From: Bacteroidaceae bacterium
Lineage (GTDB): Bacteria; Bacteroidota; Bacteroidia; Bacteroidales; Bacteroidaceae
Length of the DNA stretch: 64,000 nucleotides
Reading direction: 5' to 3'
Assembly: GCA_017470425.1 (NCBI GenBank)
Contig: JAFUYT010000004.1
Location: 1 to 64,000 of the forward strand
Part shown: positions 40,025 to 55,201 of the stretch, one piece after another
Position numbering within the stretch: the first letter of the stretch is position 1
Layout of the letters: each line of letters opens with the position of its first letter
Program-made: the position numbers and the translations under genes
Notes under the pieces: generated by a model
The model's input: the letters and a program-made list of their open reading frames with translations, nothing else
Database searches by the model: none
What the model was told of the DNA's origin: nothing

Positions 40025-41793
40025 TTCGGGTTTTGGGGTGACGCTGCGGTGTGGCCGTCTATGGTCGTATCGGATATGCGGAGTTGTGCCTTGGTGGCAT
40101 CCTGCTTGATGACGGCGGCGAAGTCCTGTGGCTTGATGGTGACGGGGCCGCTGAGGAACTCGGGGATGTTGTAGCTACGGAGGAACTGGCGGTGGTACTG
40201 CGGGTTGTCCTGCGGCAGCTCGAAGGGACGTGAGAAGTGGCCGTGGCCGTCGTGGTGCGCGATGAAGGGGCGCGTGAAGTTACCGTCGTCGCGGCGCGAT
40301 GAGAAGATGATCCAGCAGCCGTTGCTGGACCACGAGTGGTAGCTCTCCACATCGGGAGAGTTCAGCTCGTCGATGGCGCGGATAGAGGAGGGGAGTGCAT
40401 ACTGTGCTCCAGCGGCTTCGTTGAGGCTGTCGATGGCGGCATCGCGCTCGATATTGTTAGTGATCTGTGCCAGAACCGACTCCGGGAGGTTGTCCTCCGT
40501 GTAGCGTACGACGGGCGTGGGCGCTACAGGCTCGGCTTGTGTGAGGTCCATCAGGAAGAGGTCGGCATCGTTGTGCCAGATGTGGAAGACGCCGAACCGG
40601 CCCTCGGTGAACATCAGCCAACGGCCGTCGGGGGAGACACGCGGGAGGGTGACGCTGCGGTTGCGTGCCACGGCATCGTAGATGAGCTCGCGCGGCCCGA
40701 AGGTGCGGTGCTGCTCGTCGAAGGCTTTGCGGTAGAGGTTGTACTGGACGTCCTTGTAGTTTTTGATGAGCTCGAAGTCCATCTGCACGGTGTCGCGCTT
40801 CTCCCAGTGGCAGCTGACGTAGTAGATGTACTTGCCGTCGGGGCTCCAGAAGGGGAAGCAGTCGAAGTCGGTGGTGTCGCGCGTGATGGGCGTGACGGTG
40901 TTGCTCTCGAGGTCGTAGAAGATGAGGTTGCTCTTGGTGTCCTGCACCTCGATCTTCTGCACGTCGCGTGTGTGGAAGCTCTGGCCGGTGTGGTTGGTGG
41001 AATAGACAATCCAGGGCTTGGAGGGATGCCAGGTGGGATAGACGCCGGCGGAGATGGTGCTGTCAGTCTTGAGGTCGATCTTCTGCACCTTGCCGTCGTA
41101 GGCGATGACGGTGCCGCCGAGGTACTGGCGGACGTGGAACTGGATGCGGTTGGGGTTGTACCATTGGGCATGGTGACAATTGATGCACTGGCCGTTTTCC
41201 TCGTCGCTGTTGATCATGTTGCCATAGATGAGGCTTTCATCGAAGGTTTCCAGGCAGCGCTGGTTCAGCGTCAGGTCCTCGTAGGTGACGTAGCTGGGTG
41301 AGATGAGGCGGTAGGAGATATAGGGGTCGATGCTGTCGCCCGAGACGGTGATGGTGAAGGGCTTCTGGCGTTTCCATTGTCCGTTGTCCTTGATGAACAC
41401 CTCGATGGCGATGGTGCCGTCTGCCGCGAGGGCCGCTGCCTTCATCTTCGCCCAGCGCTTCAAGCCTGGCCGCACGTCCTCGCCGCCCAGCACCCATTCT
41501 TCACCGCCTGCCGTGAAGCGGGTGACGAAGTCGGTGGCAGCGGCCTCGTGGTCGATGTGGAAGTGGAGGGGGGCGATGTTGGCGGGCACGGTGACATCAA
41601 TGTAGTCGGGGTAGATGGCGGGGAGGGTGTCATCTTCCACGAAGGTGGAAGGTACGGAGGGAGAAGAGCAGGCACAGAATATGAAGGAGAGGATAACAAT
41701 GGACTCTCCCCCCGCCCTCCCAATAAGGGAGGGAGCGGTTTGTATTAGATTAGATGAAATCTTTTGTATGAGATGACTGATAAAACTCTTCAT
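40021..41793 (-). CDS. WD40/TolB-like propeller lipoprotein with CxxCH motif
   Basis: 590 residues. The N-terminus is a signal peptide split by a palindromic insert: MKSFISHLIQKISSNLIQ, then TAPSLIGRAGGES, then IVILSFIFCACSS with the likely lipid-modified Cys. The body has TolB/PD40-type blades (GVYPTWHPSKPWIVYSTN, DCFPFWSPDGKYIYYVS, LPRVSPDGRWLMFTEG) and one C203-INC206-H207 motif that could bind c-type heme. Bacteroidales relatives are annotated as TolB-like or cytochrome c biogenesis proteins. It overlaps the S9 peptidase start by 4 bases. Role unknown; perhaps a partner of the adjacent membrane protein and peptidase. Confidence 0.8.
   Translation of the reverse strand: MKSFISHLIQKISSNLIQTAPSLIGRAGGESIVILSFIFCACSSPSVPSTFVEDDTLPAIYPDYIDVTVPANIAPLHFHIDHEAAATDFVTRFTAGGEEWVLGGEDVRPGLKRWAKMKAAALAADGTIAIEVFIKDNGQWKRQKPFTITVSGDSIDPYISYRLISPSYVTYEDLTLNQRCLETFDESLIYGNMINSDEENGQCINCHHAQWYNPNRIQFHVRQYLGGTVIAYDGKVQKIDLKTDSTISAGVYPTWHPSKPWIVYSTNHTGQSFHTRDVQKIEVQDTKSNLIFYDLESNTVTPITRDTTDFDCFPFWSPDGKYIYYVSCHWEKRDTVQMDFELIKNYKDVQYNLYRKAFDEQHRTFGPRELIYDAVARNRSVTLPRVSPDGRWLMFTEGRFGVFHIWHNDADLFLMDLTQAEPVAPTPVVRYTEDNLPESVLAQITNNIERDAAIDSLNEAAGAQYALPSSIRAIDELNSPDVESYHSWSSNGCWIIFSSRRDDGNFTRPFIAHHDGHGHFSRPFELPQDNPQYHRQFLRSYNIPEFLSGPVTIKPQDFAAVIKQDATKAQLRISDTTIDGHTAASPQNPK
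41701..41741. repeat. GC-rich palindrome inside a lipoprotein signal peptide
   Basis: GGACTCTCCCCCCGCCCTCC followed by the CAATAAGGGAGGGAGC half. Reads TAPSLIGRAGGES on the coding strand, the same frame as in the S41 and DUF6057 genes. Confidence 0.85.
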
Positions 41794-41824
41794 AGTCTTG
41801 CTTTGAAAAACATGTCTTGAAAGG

Positions 41825-41864
41825 TGACCACTCCCTCCCTTATAGGGAGGGTGAGGGGAGAGTC
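41825..41864. repeat. Intergenic copy of the CCCTCCC/GGGAGGG palindrome
   Basis: ACCACTCCCTCCCTTATAGG followed by the GAGGGTGAGGGGAGAGTC half, just after the DUF6057 stop. It shows that the element is not confined to genes. Confidence 0.8.
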
Positions 41865-41866
41865 TT

Positions 41867-43918
41867 TTAATTGGTCTTTTGGTTTCTGACGAGGAAGTAG
41901 AAGTAGTAGAAGGTGCCGCCGAACTGGGGATAGAAGGCGACGGCTTTCTGCTCCTCGGTCATGGGACCGCACTGCTCATTGAACTTCATGAAGCGGTCGT
42001 AGGTGTCGCGGACCTGCGGGTCGAAGGGCATCCGGCTGATATCAACCTTGTTCTCGAGGTGGCCGTAGAGGTAGGCGGCTTCCTGGTAGTGCAGCGGCAT
42101 GTGACGTTCGGGGTTCATGGTGGCGAACTTCATGAAGCGGGGCCAGAAGAGGTCGATGTCCTTCATGATGAGCGCGCAGATGAGCGTCATCTCCTGGAAG
42201 AGCGGGTCGTCGCCGTTGCCTTTGGCGAAGGTTTGGAGGAGGTACATCTCCACGAGGGTGTTGTCGCCGTCGAGGCGGTCGGGGTAGGTCATCATGTGGA
42301 GAATGGGCGCAAACTCCTTCATGCCTTGCTCGTCGAGAAGGGGCTTGCCTGCCTTGGCAGAGGCTTCGAGCTTCTCGAGGTCCAAGGCATCGGGTGTGGC
42401 GAGCAGCTTCTCATAGCGCTCCGCCCATGCCCGATGGAAGGTGGTCTTCTTCAGCAGGTTGAGGTATTTGCGGGCGACGGTCCATTCGTGGTTGAGCATA
42501 CTCGTGCGCGCCATGAACTTCAGCGTCTCGGCTTTCCATCCAAATTCCACGCCGTCCTCCATGCACCAGCGGTAGCAGAAGTTCTCCTTGCCGTAGTGGT
42601 AGTAGATGAGCTTGCCGCCTACCTGCGTGATGCGCACCTTCCAAGGCGCGTTCTGTGGCGTGGCGCCTTCGGGGTAGGTGAACATCTCGTCACCGGCGCG
42701 CCCGAGGCGGAAGAGGGCGAGGTTCTTGTAGAGCACCATCATGCGGGTGGGCTTCACGTCGCTGCTGCCGTCGCGGGCGATGGTGAGCACACGCTCCCAG
42801 TCCAGCTCCTCTACGGCGCGGTTCATGGCCAACTCCTTATGGAAGTTGCTGTCGCGGTACCAGACGGTGCTGACGCCGACGATAGCGGCGCCGATGAGGA
42901 CGAGGGCGATGGCGGACTTGACCCAGGGCTTCAGCTTTTTGGCGAAGGGGAAACCTTCGCCCACACTCACCAGAGCGAGGATGACGAAGGTGAGGATGAT
43001 GGCGTAGTAGGGGAGGCGGTATTGTCCGAAGCTTTCCGCACTATAACGGAAAGAGGGGAGGGCGGCGACATAGACGAGGCTGCGCTCGGTCATCTCAAAC
43101 AGCTGCTGGTAGTAGAGCTGCGGAACAGCGGCTATGAGGAGGAGGGCAAGAAGAGAAGCCCACCCCCAGCCCCTCCCTAAGGGAGGGGAGACTATTGAGG
43201 CGCTAGGTTCCATCGTTTCCCCCTCCCTTAGGGAGGGGTCAGGGGTGGGCTGTATTCCTAATAGCCCCGTAGCTCCTAAGGCCCAGGCGCCGAAGAAGGG
43301 GTAGCCGACAATGCAGACGAGAGATATCCAACAGAGGCGTGCCCAGCAGGCTGCCTTCTCGGGAAGATGGTCATCCAGCAGACGCTGCACGGCGAGGCAG
43401 AGGGTGGCGAAGAGGATGCCGAGGGTGGGCACGAAGAGGTGGCCCTGCAGCTTCTGGTAGAAGATCCAGTAACCTGTCTGTACGAAGCAGGCCATGAGGG
43501 CGAGGGGCACGAGCAGCGTCAGCAGGAGCCACGGTCCGCGGAGACGGTAGTTCCATGCCAGCAGGAGGCAGATGACCAACCACAGGCCGCAGAGGATGCC
43601 GGTGCCCAGCCACGGATAGTAGAAATACTGCGTGAGGTAGGTGGCGCACCACGAGGCAGCGCCGCCCGGGTACTGCATCAGCGTCTTCCAATAGAGCCCT
43701 GTGGGGAGCCAGAGGTTTAGCTCCTGGGCTCGCAGCAGCAGCTCGCTCTCCTGTTGCACGAGGCGAATGCCTGCTATGAGGAGGAGGGCAATGACGGGGA
43801 GCCACCATAAGGATCCACCCCCGACTTTCTGTATAAGAGAGGAAGCAGACTCACCCCCCGCCCTCCCTATGAGGGAGGGAGTGGTAACTTCTGCCGTGTG
43901 CTTATTATTCTTAGCCAT
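41867..43918 (-). CDS. DUF6057-type multi-pass membrane protein
   Basis: 683 residues. About 10 transmembrane helices lie in the N-terminal ~350 residues (LWWLPVIALLLIAGIRLV, LLLTLLVPLALMACFV, ASLLALLLIAAVPQLYY, AIILTFVILALVSV), then a large soluble C-terminal domain with TPR-like helices (MLNHEWTVARKYLNLLKK). Matches DUF6057 proteins of Bacteroidales. The ATG at 43918 (MAKNNKHT) is used; a TTG three codons earlier is less likely. Two tandem palindromic units at the N-terminus (TTPSLIGRAGGES / SSLIQKVGGGS) and an inverted pair in the helix region (IQPTPDPSLREGE...SPPLGRGWGW) are read in frame. Function unknown. Confidence 0.8.
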   Translation of the reverse strand: MAKNNKHTAEVTTPSLIGRAGGESASSLIQKVGGGSLWWLPVIALLLIAGIRLVQQESELLLRAQELNLWLPTGLYWKTLMQYPGGAASWCATYLTQYFYYPWLGTGILCGLWLVICLLLAWNYRLRGPWLLLTLLVPLALMACFVQTGYWIFYQKLQGHLFVPTLGILFATLCLAVQRLLDDHLPEKAACWARLCWISLVCIVGYPFFGAWALGATGLLGIQPTPDPSLREGETMEPSASIVSPPLGRGWGWASLLALLLIAAVPQLYYQQLFEMTERSLVYVAALPSFRYSAESFGQYRLPYYAIILTFVILALVSVGEGFPFAKKLKPWVKSAIALVLIGAAIVGVSTVWYRDSNFHKELAMNRAVEELDWERVLTIARDGSSDVKPTRMMVLYKNLALFRLGRAGDEMFTYPEGATPQNAPWKVRITQVGGKLIYYHYGKENFCYRWCMEDGVEFGWKAETLKFMARTSMLNHEWTVARKYLNLLKKTTFHRAWAERYEKLLATPDALDLEKLEASAKAGKPLLDEQGMKEFAPILHMMTYPDRLDGDNTLVEMYLLQTFAKGNGDDPLFQEMTLICALIMKDIDLFWPRFMKFATMNPERHMPLHYQEAAYLYGHLENKVDISRMPFDPQVRDTYDRFMKFNEQCGPMTEEQKAVAFYPQFGGTFYYFYFLVRNQKTN
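43157..43251. repeat. Inverted pair of palindromes within the DUF6057 gene
   Basis: AGCCCACCCCCAGCCCCTCC (left, continuing CTAAGGGAGGGG) and its inverted counterpart (ending AGGGGTGGGCT) flank ~25 bp. The architecture matches the pair in the S41 gene. Confidence 0.85.
43809..43888. repeat. Two tandem palindromic units at the DUF6057 N-terminus
   Basis: A well-preserved unit (43848-43888; CCCTCCC-TATGA-GGGAGGG core) and a decayed unit (43809-43847; CTTTCTGTATAAGAGAGGAAG) in direct orientation, in the same codon phase. Confidence 0.8.
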
Positions 43919-43970
43919 TATCAACAAGATTACATGATAGAGTCTCTAAGAACTCCGTTCTTGTAATGTG

Positions 43971-43998
43971 CCCCTCCCCGCCCTCGGGCGGGGAGGGG
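43971..43998. repeat. Intergenic 13-bp-arm palindrome after the GH2 gene
   Basis: CCCCTCCCCGCCC-TC-GGGCGGGGAGGGG, 9 bases after the GH2 stop. It may terminate GH2 transcription or be another mobile palindrome. Confidence 0.75.
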
Positions 43999-44007
43999 TT
44001 GGGGTCT

Positions 44008-49748
<5,741 letters not shown>

Positions 49749-49757
49749 CGTATCGTA

Positions 49758-52700
49758 TTAGAGGTTGATGGTTACGCCAATGTTGAAGCCACGGCTGGAG
49801 GGCAGCAGGCCCGTGTCGATGCCCTGGTAGAGGGCGCTGTTGCGTGCGCTCATCTCAGGATCGGTGCCTAAGTACTTGGTGAGGGTGAACAGGTTGTTGC
49901 CCTCAGCCCATACCTTCAGCCCTTGCAGGTAGTCGTTGCGCAGGGGTACCACGTAGGTGAGGCGCACGTTCTTCAGCTTCAGATAGCTGCCGTTCTCAAT
50001 CCAGCGGTCAGACATACGCTCGTTGTTGCGCCAGTCGTCGGCATCGGTGTAACATACCTTGGGGATGTCCGTCTGCTGACCCTCGTAGCTCCAGCGGCGC
50101 TGTAGGGCGGTCGTCTGGTTGTAGGTGGTATTGCCTCCTTCGAGGATGGAGCGCTGGTAGTTGTAGATGTCGTTGCCCAGGGAGTACTTGAAGTTCACGT
50201 CCAGTCGCAGGCTCTTCCATGCGAGGCTGGTGAAGATGTTACCGTAGATGTCCGGGTGTGGATTGCCGAGCACGACCTTGTCCTTCTCATCGATGATGCC
50301 GTCGTTGTTCTGATCCACGAAGCGGACGTCACCGGCCTGGAAGACGTCGTAGGGACGGTTGGTGATGTAGGTCGGGTACTTCAGGTAGTTGTTGCCGTCG
50401 CGGGTCACGGGCGTAGCCTGGCTGGCCTCGGCATCGTTCTTGAAGACACCAGCGGTCTCCCAGCCGAAGAAGCTGCCTGCGGCATAGCCTTCAGCCGTGA
50501 GGATGTTCTCGGTGCCATAGATGCTGTTCGTCTTGCCGTTCACGGCTTCGCCACCTACGATGACGGGATTCTGGTAGGTCGGCAGCTTGGTGATCTCGTT
50601 CTTGTAGTGTCCCATGCTGAAGCCGAGTTCCCACTTCCAGTCCTTTTGGTTGATGAGTGCGGCATTGGCGTGCACCTCGAAGCCCTTGTTCTTCATCTGG
50701 CCGTCGTTGGTCCAGTAAGTGCCGAGGCCGGAGATGTAGTCAATCTCGCCCGTCGTCAGCAGGTTGTCAGTGGCGTTCATGAAGAATTCCACGCCTGCGT
50801 TCAAGCGGTTCTGGATGAAGGAGCCTTCCAGTGCCACGTTGAGGCGTGTGGTCGTCTCCCACTGGATGCTGGTGTTCTCGATGTTCTTCAGGACCAGACC
50901 CACGGTGTTCTCCGTCATGCGCTGGCTCTCCCAGTAGGTGCGTGCGGCGTAGTAGTCGATGCCGTCGTTACCGCTCTGGTCAAAGCCTGCGGTGAGCTTC
51001 AGGTAGTTGATGCCCTTGCCCGGCTTGAACCATTTCTCGTTGGAGATGAGCCATCCCAGCTGTACGCTCGGGAAGATACCCCAGCTGACACCGGCGAGGT
51101 GTAGGCCGCCCTTTGTCTCCTTACCGAAGCGGCTGCTGGCCTGTGAGGAGACGGTGACTTCGGCGAAGTACTTGTTCTGGTAGTTGTAGTCGGCATTCAG
51201 GTAGTAAGCCATGTCAATCCAGTTGTCCTTCGTACCGCCGTAGTTGACGTATGCCATGCTCTTGGAGATGTTGGGCAGCTTATCGTTCTCATTGTTGTAG
51301 CCGCGGATGAAGGAGTAGCTGTAGCTGTAGTTGTTGTAGCGCCAGCCGCCGAAGACGTCGATGTGGTGGGCACCATAGGTGTTGGCCCATTCCAGACGCA
51401 GGTCGTTGTTGATGGTGGTCTCCTTGGTGAACTGTGACTTCAGCACAGAGGAGATGCGTCCCATGTCCTTCAGCATGTACATTGTCGTACCATTGATGGG
51501 CAGGAAGTATTTCTCGTTGTTGCGGTTCAGGGTGTAGTTGAAGCGGTCGCTGATGGCGAACGTCTTGGTGATCTGGTACTTCGGGGAGAAATTGATGCTG
51601 ATCTGCGTCATCTCGGCGTAGTTCTTGTTCTTTCCCTTGCCGTTCTCAAGAATCCAGTAGGGGTTGCGCAGGCTCTCGTTAATGTCCGGGTCGAGCTGGT
51701 TGGCGAACTGGAACGGGTTCTGGATCCATTGTCCCAAGGAAGCCGTCGAGGCATACTTGCCGGCATACGAGTCGGAGAGCTCCAGCTTACCGGTGTTCTC
51801 GTCGTGGTAGTAGGCGTAGGGGGAGAGGAACGGAGCCTGAATGAGACCCAGCACGTTGGTGGAGCCGATGTTCTGCATCTCGTAGTTCTCGCTCCATCCG
51901 TTGTCCAGCACGTTGTAGGTGGTCTGGTTGTAGGCGATGTCCAGTCCGGTACGTAGCTTCTCGAAGATCTGGATGTCGGTGTTGAAGCGCAGGTTCAGAC
52001 GGCTGAAGTCATTGCCCTTGAGGGTAGAGGTGCCGTTGGTGTAGCCGAGCGAGAGGTCGTACATACCAATCTCGTCGCCACCTTCCACGCTCACCTTGTA
52101 GTTCTGTGTGAACGTGTTGCGGTACATATCCTTCTGCCAGTCGGTGTTATTGTGGAACACGCTGTAGTAGTAGTTGCTGCTCTCGGGCGCGTTGTTCAGG
52201 AAGGTGTATTTATTGAGTGCGGCCGTGTTGGACTCGCGCACCTCCTTGACCGTTCCGGCCAGCTCACTGACATAGTTGCGGTAGGCATCACCGTCCATCA
52301 CCTGCAGGCGGTCGGGCATCAGCTCCATGCCGCCGTAGATACGCACGTTGATTTTGGTGGCCATGCTGTGGCCGCGCTTGGTGTTGATGATGACCACGCC
52401 GTTGGCACCCTTGGCACCGTAGAGTGCAGTACCGTTTTTGAGCACCTGGATGCTCTCCACGTTCTCGGGGTCGAGTCCGGCGAGCAGGTTGTTGTAATAG
52501 CCTTCGTGGAGGCTGGTGCGGTCCTCTTCGAGATCGACCATGTTACCGTCGATGATGAAGAGGGGCTGCGCGTTGGCGTTGAGGGAGTTGATGCCTCGGA
52601 TGGTGAAGTAGGCACCTTGTCCGATCAGACCACTGCGGTTGGTGGAGTGGATGTCTCCCGCCAGCAGGTTCTGCATATCTGTCTCGATGCTGGCAGAGCT

Positions 52701-53204
52701 CGTCTCATTGACCATGATCTTCTTCTGTGACAGGATTTCCGTGTCGCCGGTGTAGTAGCTGCGGAACTGGCTGCTGATGAGGCGTGCATCCTGGTCGGTC
52801 TCGCCCTTGATGGGCATCTGCAGGAGATTATAGTCCGGTGCGTCCATGACGAGGGCATGGCAGAACTCCGGCACCTGTAGGCTGTAGGAGCCGTCCTCCT
52901 CGGTCAGTGCAGAATACTTCGGCAGTTGGAGGGCCTGCACGCGCACGCCGCTCATGGGCAGTCCTGTGGCATCGTCAATGACCTTACCTGCCACGGACTT
53001 CATGGGATACTGCTTCTCAGCTTTCTTGGCCAGACGTCGCTTCGCCAGTGCGATGCTGTCCGCCTCGGCCTGATCTTCTTGTACGGACACTTCTTCGAAC
53101 ATGCCCTGGGCCATCAGCGGCGTGGTGCTTGTGAAGGCAGCCACGGCGAGGCACAGCCAGAAGCGAATGGCCCTATTCTTGTTGTGAATGATATGGAATC
53201 TCAT
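49758..53204 (-). CDS. SusC/RagA-family TonB-dependent transporter (second pair)
   Basis: 1,148 residues. Signal peptide, then an unusual ~35-residue acidic/basic stretch (SVQEDQAEADSIALAKRRL) before the CarboxypepD_reg-like domain (SVAGKVIDDATGLPMSGVRV). The plug (NRSGLIGQGAYFTIRGINSL, PLFIIDGNMV, VESIQVLKNGTALYGAKGAN) and a 22-strand barrel follow, ending GFNIGVTINL. Imports a ligand across the outer membrane with the SusD encoded downstream. No TonB box could be assigned with certainty. 34 bases after a fasciclin gene. Confidence 0.94.
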   Translation of the reverse strand: MRFHIIHNKNRAIRFWLCLAVAAFTSTTPLMAQGMFEEVSVQEDQAEADSIALAKRRLAKKAEKQYPMKSVAGKVIDDATGLPMSGVRVQALQLPKYSALTEEDGSYSLQVPEFCHALVMDAPDYNLLQMPIKGETDQDARLISSQFRSYYTGDTEILSQKKIMVNETSSASIETDMQNLLAGDIHSTNRSGLIGQGAYFTIRGINSLNANAQPLFIIDGNMVDLEEDRTSLHEGYYNNLLAGLDPENVESIQVLKNGTALYGAKGANGVVIINTKRGHSMATKINVRIYGGMELMPDRLQVMDGDAYRNYVSELAGTVKEVRESNTAALNKYTFLNNAPESSNYYYSVFHNNTDWQKDMYRNTFTQNYKVSVEGGDEIGMYDLSLGYTNGTSTLKGNDFSRLNLRFNTDIQIFEKLRTGLDIAYNQTTYNVLDNGWSENYEMQNIGSTNVLGLIQAPFLSPYAYYHDENTGKLELSDSYAGKYASTASLGQWIQNPFQFANQLDPDINESLRNPYWILENGKGKNKNYAEMTQISINFSPKYQITKTFAISDRFNYTLNRNNEKYFLPINGTTMYMLKDMGRISSVLKSQFTKETTINNDLRLEWANTYGAHHIDVFGGWRYNNYSYSYSFIRGYNNENDKLPNISKSMAYVNYGGTKDNWIDMAYYLNADYNYQNKYFAEVTVSSQASSRFGKETKGGLHLAGVSWGIFPSVQLGWLISNEKWFKPGKGINYLKLTAGFDQSGNDGIDYYAARTYWESQRMTENTVGLVLKNIENTSIQWETTTRLNVALEGSFIQNRLNAGVEFFMNATDNLLTTGEIDYISGLGTYWTNDGQMKNKGFEVHANAALINQKDWKWELGFSMGHYKNEITKLPTYQNPVIVGGEAVNGKTNSIYGTENILTAEGYAAGSFFGWETAGVFKNDAEASQATPVTRDGNNYLKYPTYITNRPYDVFQAGDVRFVDQNNDGIIDEKDKVVLGNPHPDIYGNIFTSLAWKSLRLDVNFKYSLGNDIYNYQRSILEGGNTTYNQTTALQRRWSYEGQQTDIPKVCYTDADDWRNNERMSDRWIENGSYLKLKNVRLTYVVPLRNDYLQGLKVWAEGNNLFTLTKYLGTDPEMSARNSALYQGIDTGLLPSSRGFNIGVTINL

Positions 53205-53238
53205 ACTATAGTATATTCATAAGGTGAAAGATTCATGG

Positions 53239-55179
53239 TTATTCATCGCTCGCTGCCGCTTGTTTCGGGCGCAGGAAAATCTGGTCGATGTAGAACCGAT
53301 TCTGGAAGCCTTGTCTGATCAAGGCGTTCGTGATGTTGGCAGAGGTTACCTGCAGCACCGGATAAGCCTTGTTCAGATTGCGGTAGGAGTAGGGGAAGGT
53401 GAGGGTCTCGTTAATCCAGACGGTATCAACCTTCTCACCCGCGTAGTCGAAGTACTTGGCCGTCATCGTCTTCTCTTTCTTGTTGTCACTCAGGTAGGTG
53501 ATGCTGACGATGATCCTGTTCTTCTTGATGGCTTCGGGATTCTCCTCGGGATCCATGAGCGTGCGGTAGAAGTCAGGCACCATGACGAGGCCGATTTCGT
53601 ATTCGATGCCGCTCATCACCTGCTGGTCGGCTTCGTTGCCTCTCAGCTTGAAGGTGGCCTTGGGTACACCTGTAGCGATGGAGAAGTCGAGGAAAGTGCC
53701 CTTATAGACCTTGCCGTACTTCTCGGTCAGCTCGCTGCTGTTGTCGATGGTCCATTGAATCCAGTCTCCATTATAGGTGTAGTGCTCCTTGTCTTTCTGT
53801 TCAGCTTCCGTCAGGTTGTAGCGCACGCGCTGGTAGATGGTTGCAGGCGTTGCTTCGATTTCCACCCACGAAGCCTTATCGGTCTTGCGGAAGTTCCAGT
53901 GATCGACGGGATAGGCCAGACCGTTGCTCACCCGGACGGGCTCCTTGCCTTCGCAGAGGAAGTTGCGCACATCCTCTTCAGGATTATGCATATAGAAGGT
54001 GTCCAGGCGGGTGTTGAAGAGCCGGTTGAAATTGTGCTCGAGGAACGACTCTACCGTCAGGAACTCTGTCTGTGTGCGGTCGTAGCGCTGCTGGCGGGCG
54101 TTGAACACGAGAGATGACACGATATCCATGCTGATGGCGGAGTCGCGCATGACCTCTATGATACCCGCGTAGTCGGGATTCTTGACCTGAAGCGTCTTGC
54201 GGTTTGCCACGGTGTTGTTGATGAGTGCATTGTCCTCCTGGCTCATGTCGAAATAGGTCTCGGCATATTCATACCAGGGGCGCATCGTCTCCACCGCCTC
54301 TTCCCAGGCAGCATCCGTCGGGACAATCATGGCCCAGATACTGTCTTCCTGCTCGATGTTGGCTGCAATACCCTTATGGGGCATCGACCACTCCACGGAG
54401 TTGGGCTGGTAAGAGTAGTAGTAGAGGGAGTTGAAACGGGTATAGACGCTATCCACGTAGATGGGCTCGCCCGTCTCGTTGTCGGTGCCGGCGATGGCGC
54501 TCAGGTTGGAGTTGAAGTAGAGCGTGTCGTGCTGGCTGATCCACTCGTTGAGGTGCTTGAATTCCTTGGTCGCGCGGATATACTCGTAGAGGTTGTAGTT
54601 GAAGGGCACCTGCTGGCTGATGATGTGCAGCACGCCGTTGGTGGCGTGGAGGTTGGCGGTCTTCAAGTGGATCTCCTTGATGGTCTTCTTCTCGCGGTCG
54701 AAGTATCCTTTCTTGTTGTTGAGGAAGATGATGCGTTCGGCTTCGCCTTTGGGATTCAGGCCGGAGGCCACATAACGGCTGGTGGTGATGTGGTTGCCTG
54801 CGAGGCGCAGGAAAACATCATAGGGACTCTCCTGTAGGAGTCGCTCCATCTCCTGTACGTCGGCCGCCGTAAAGGCCTCGTTGTCGGGTGCAAAGACGGT
54901 CAGCACTTGGTTGTCGCTGAGGACATCCTTGAAGGTATAGCCCTCGATGGGGTGCTTCTCGTCCTTGAAGGCGGGCGTCTGTGCCGCGATGCGTGCGAAG
55001 TTCGAGAGACTTTCATTGCTCTCGATGAGTTCCCAAAGGGTCTCGGTGGCCACGCTGCCGGTGCCCTCCCCGCCCTCGGGAATATCGAAATGATCATCCT
55101 TGCAGGCGGTGAAGGCAGTCGCTATAGCGACGGCCCCCACTGCGAGGAGAATGATTCTATTAAGATGAATACGTTTCAT
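53239..55179 (-). CDS. Fasciclin (FAS1)-domain lipoprotein, third in operon
   Basis: 646 residues. Signal peptide with lipobox-like ATAFTAC (Cys near residue 26). The first FAS1 domain (~50-200) has LSNFARIAAQTP, SDNQVLTVFAPDNEAFTA and H2-like TNGVLHIISQQVPF. A second, divergent FAS1 follows (AIVPTDAAWEEAVETMRPWYEYAE, then RQQRYDRTQTEFLTVESFL). A C-terminal beta-sandwich region (KATFKLRGNEADQQVMSGIEYEIGLVMVP) may bind ligand. FAS1 domains mediate adhesion or protein-glycan binding. It sits between two SusCD pairs, in the position where SusE/SusF-type surface binders usually lie. Confidence 0.88.
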   Translation of the reverse strand: MKRIHLNRIILLAVGAVAIATAFTACKDDHFDIPEGGEGTGSVATETLWELIESNESLSNFARIAAQTPAFKDEKHPIEGYTFKDVLSDNQVLTVFAPDNEAFTAADVQEMERLLQESPYDVFLRLAGNHITTSRYVASGLNPKGEAERIIFLNNKKGYFDREKKTIKEIHLKTANLHATNGVLHIISQQVPFNYNLYEYIRATKEFKHLNEWISQHDTLYFNSNLSAIAGTDNETGEPIYVDSVYTRFNSLYYYSYQPNSVEWSMPHKGIAANIEQEDSIWAMIVPTDAAWEEAVETMRPWYEYAETYFDMSQEDNALINNTVANRKTLQVKNPDYAGIIEVMRDSAISMDIVSSLVFNARQQRYDRTQTEFLTVESFLEHNFNRLFNTRLDTFYMHNPEEDVRNFLCEGKEPVRVSNGLAYPVDHWNFRKTDKASWVEIEATPATIYQRVRYNLTEAEQKDKEHYTYNGDWIQWTIDNSSELTEKYGKVYKGTFLDFSIATGVPKATFKLRGNEADQQVMSGIEYEIGLVMVPDFYRTLMDPEENPEAIKKNRIIVSITYLSDNKKEKTMTAKYFDYAGEKVDTVWINETLTFPYSYRNLNKAYPVLQVTSANITNALIRQGFQNRFYIDQIFLRPKQAAASDE

Positions 55180-55201
55180 AATCTATTCGGTTTTAGGTTG
55201 G

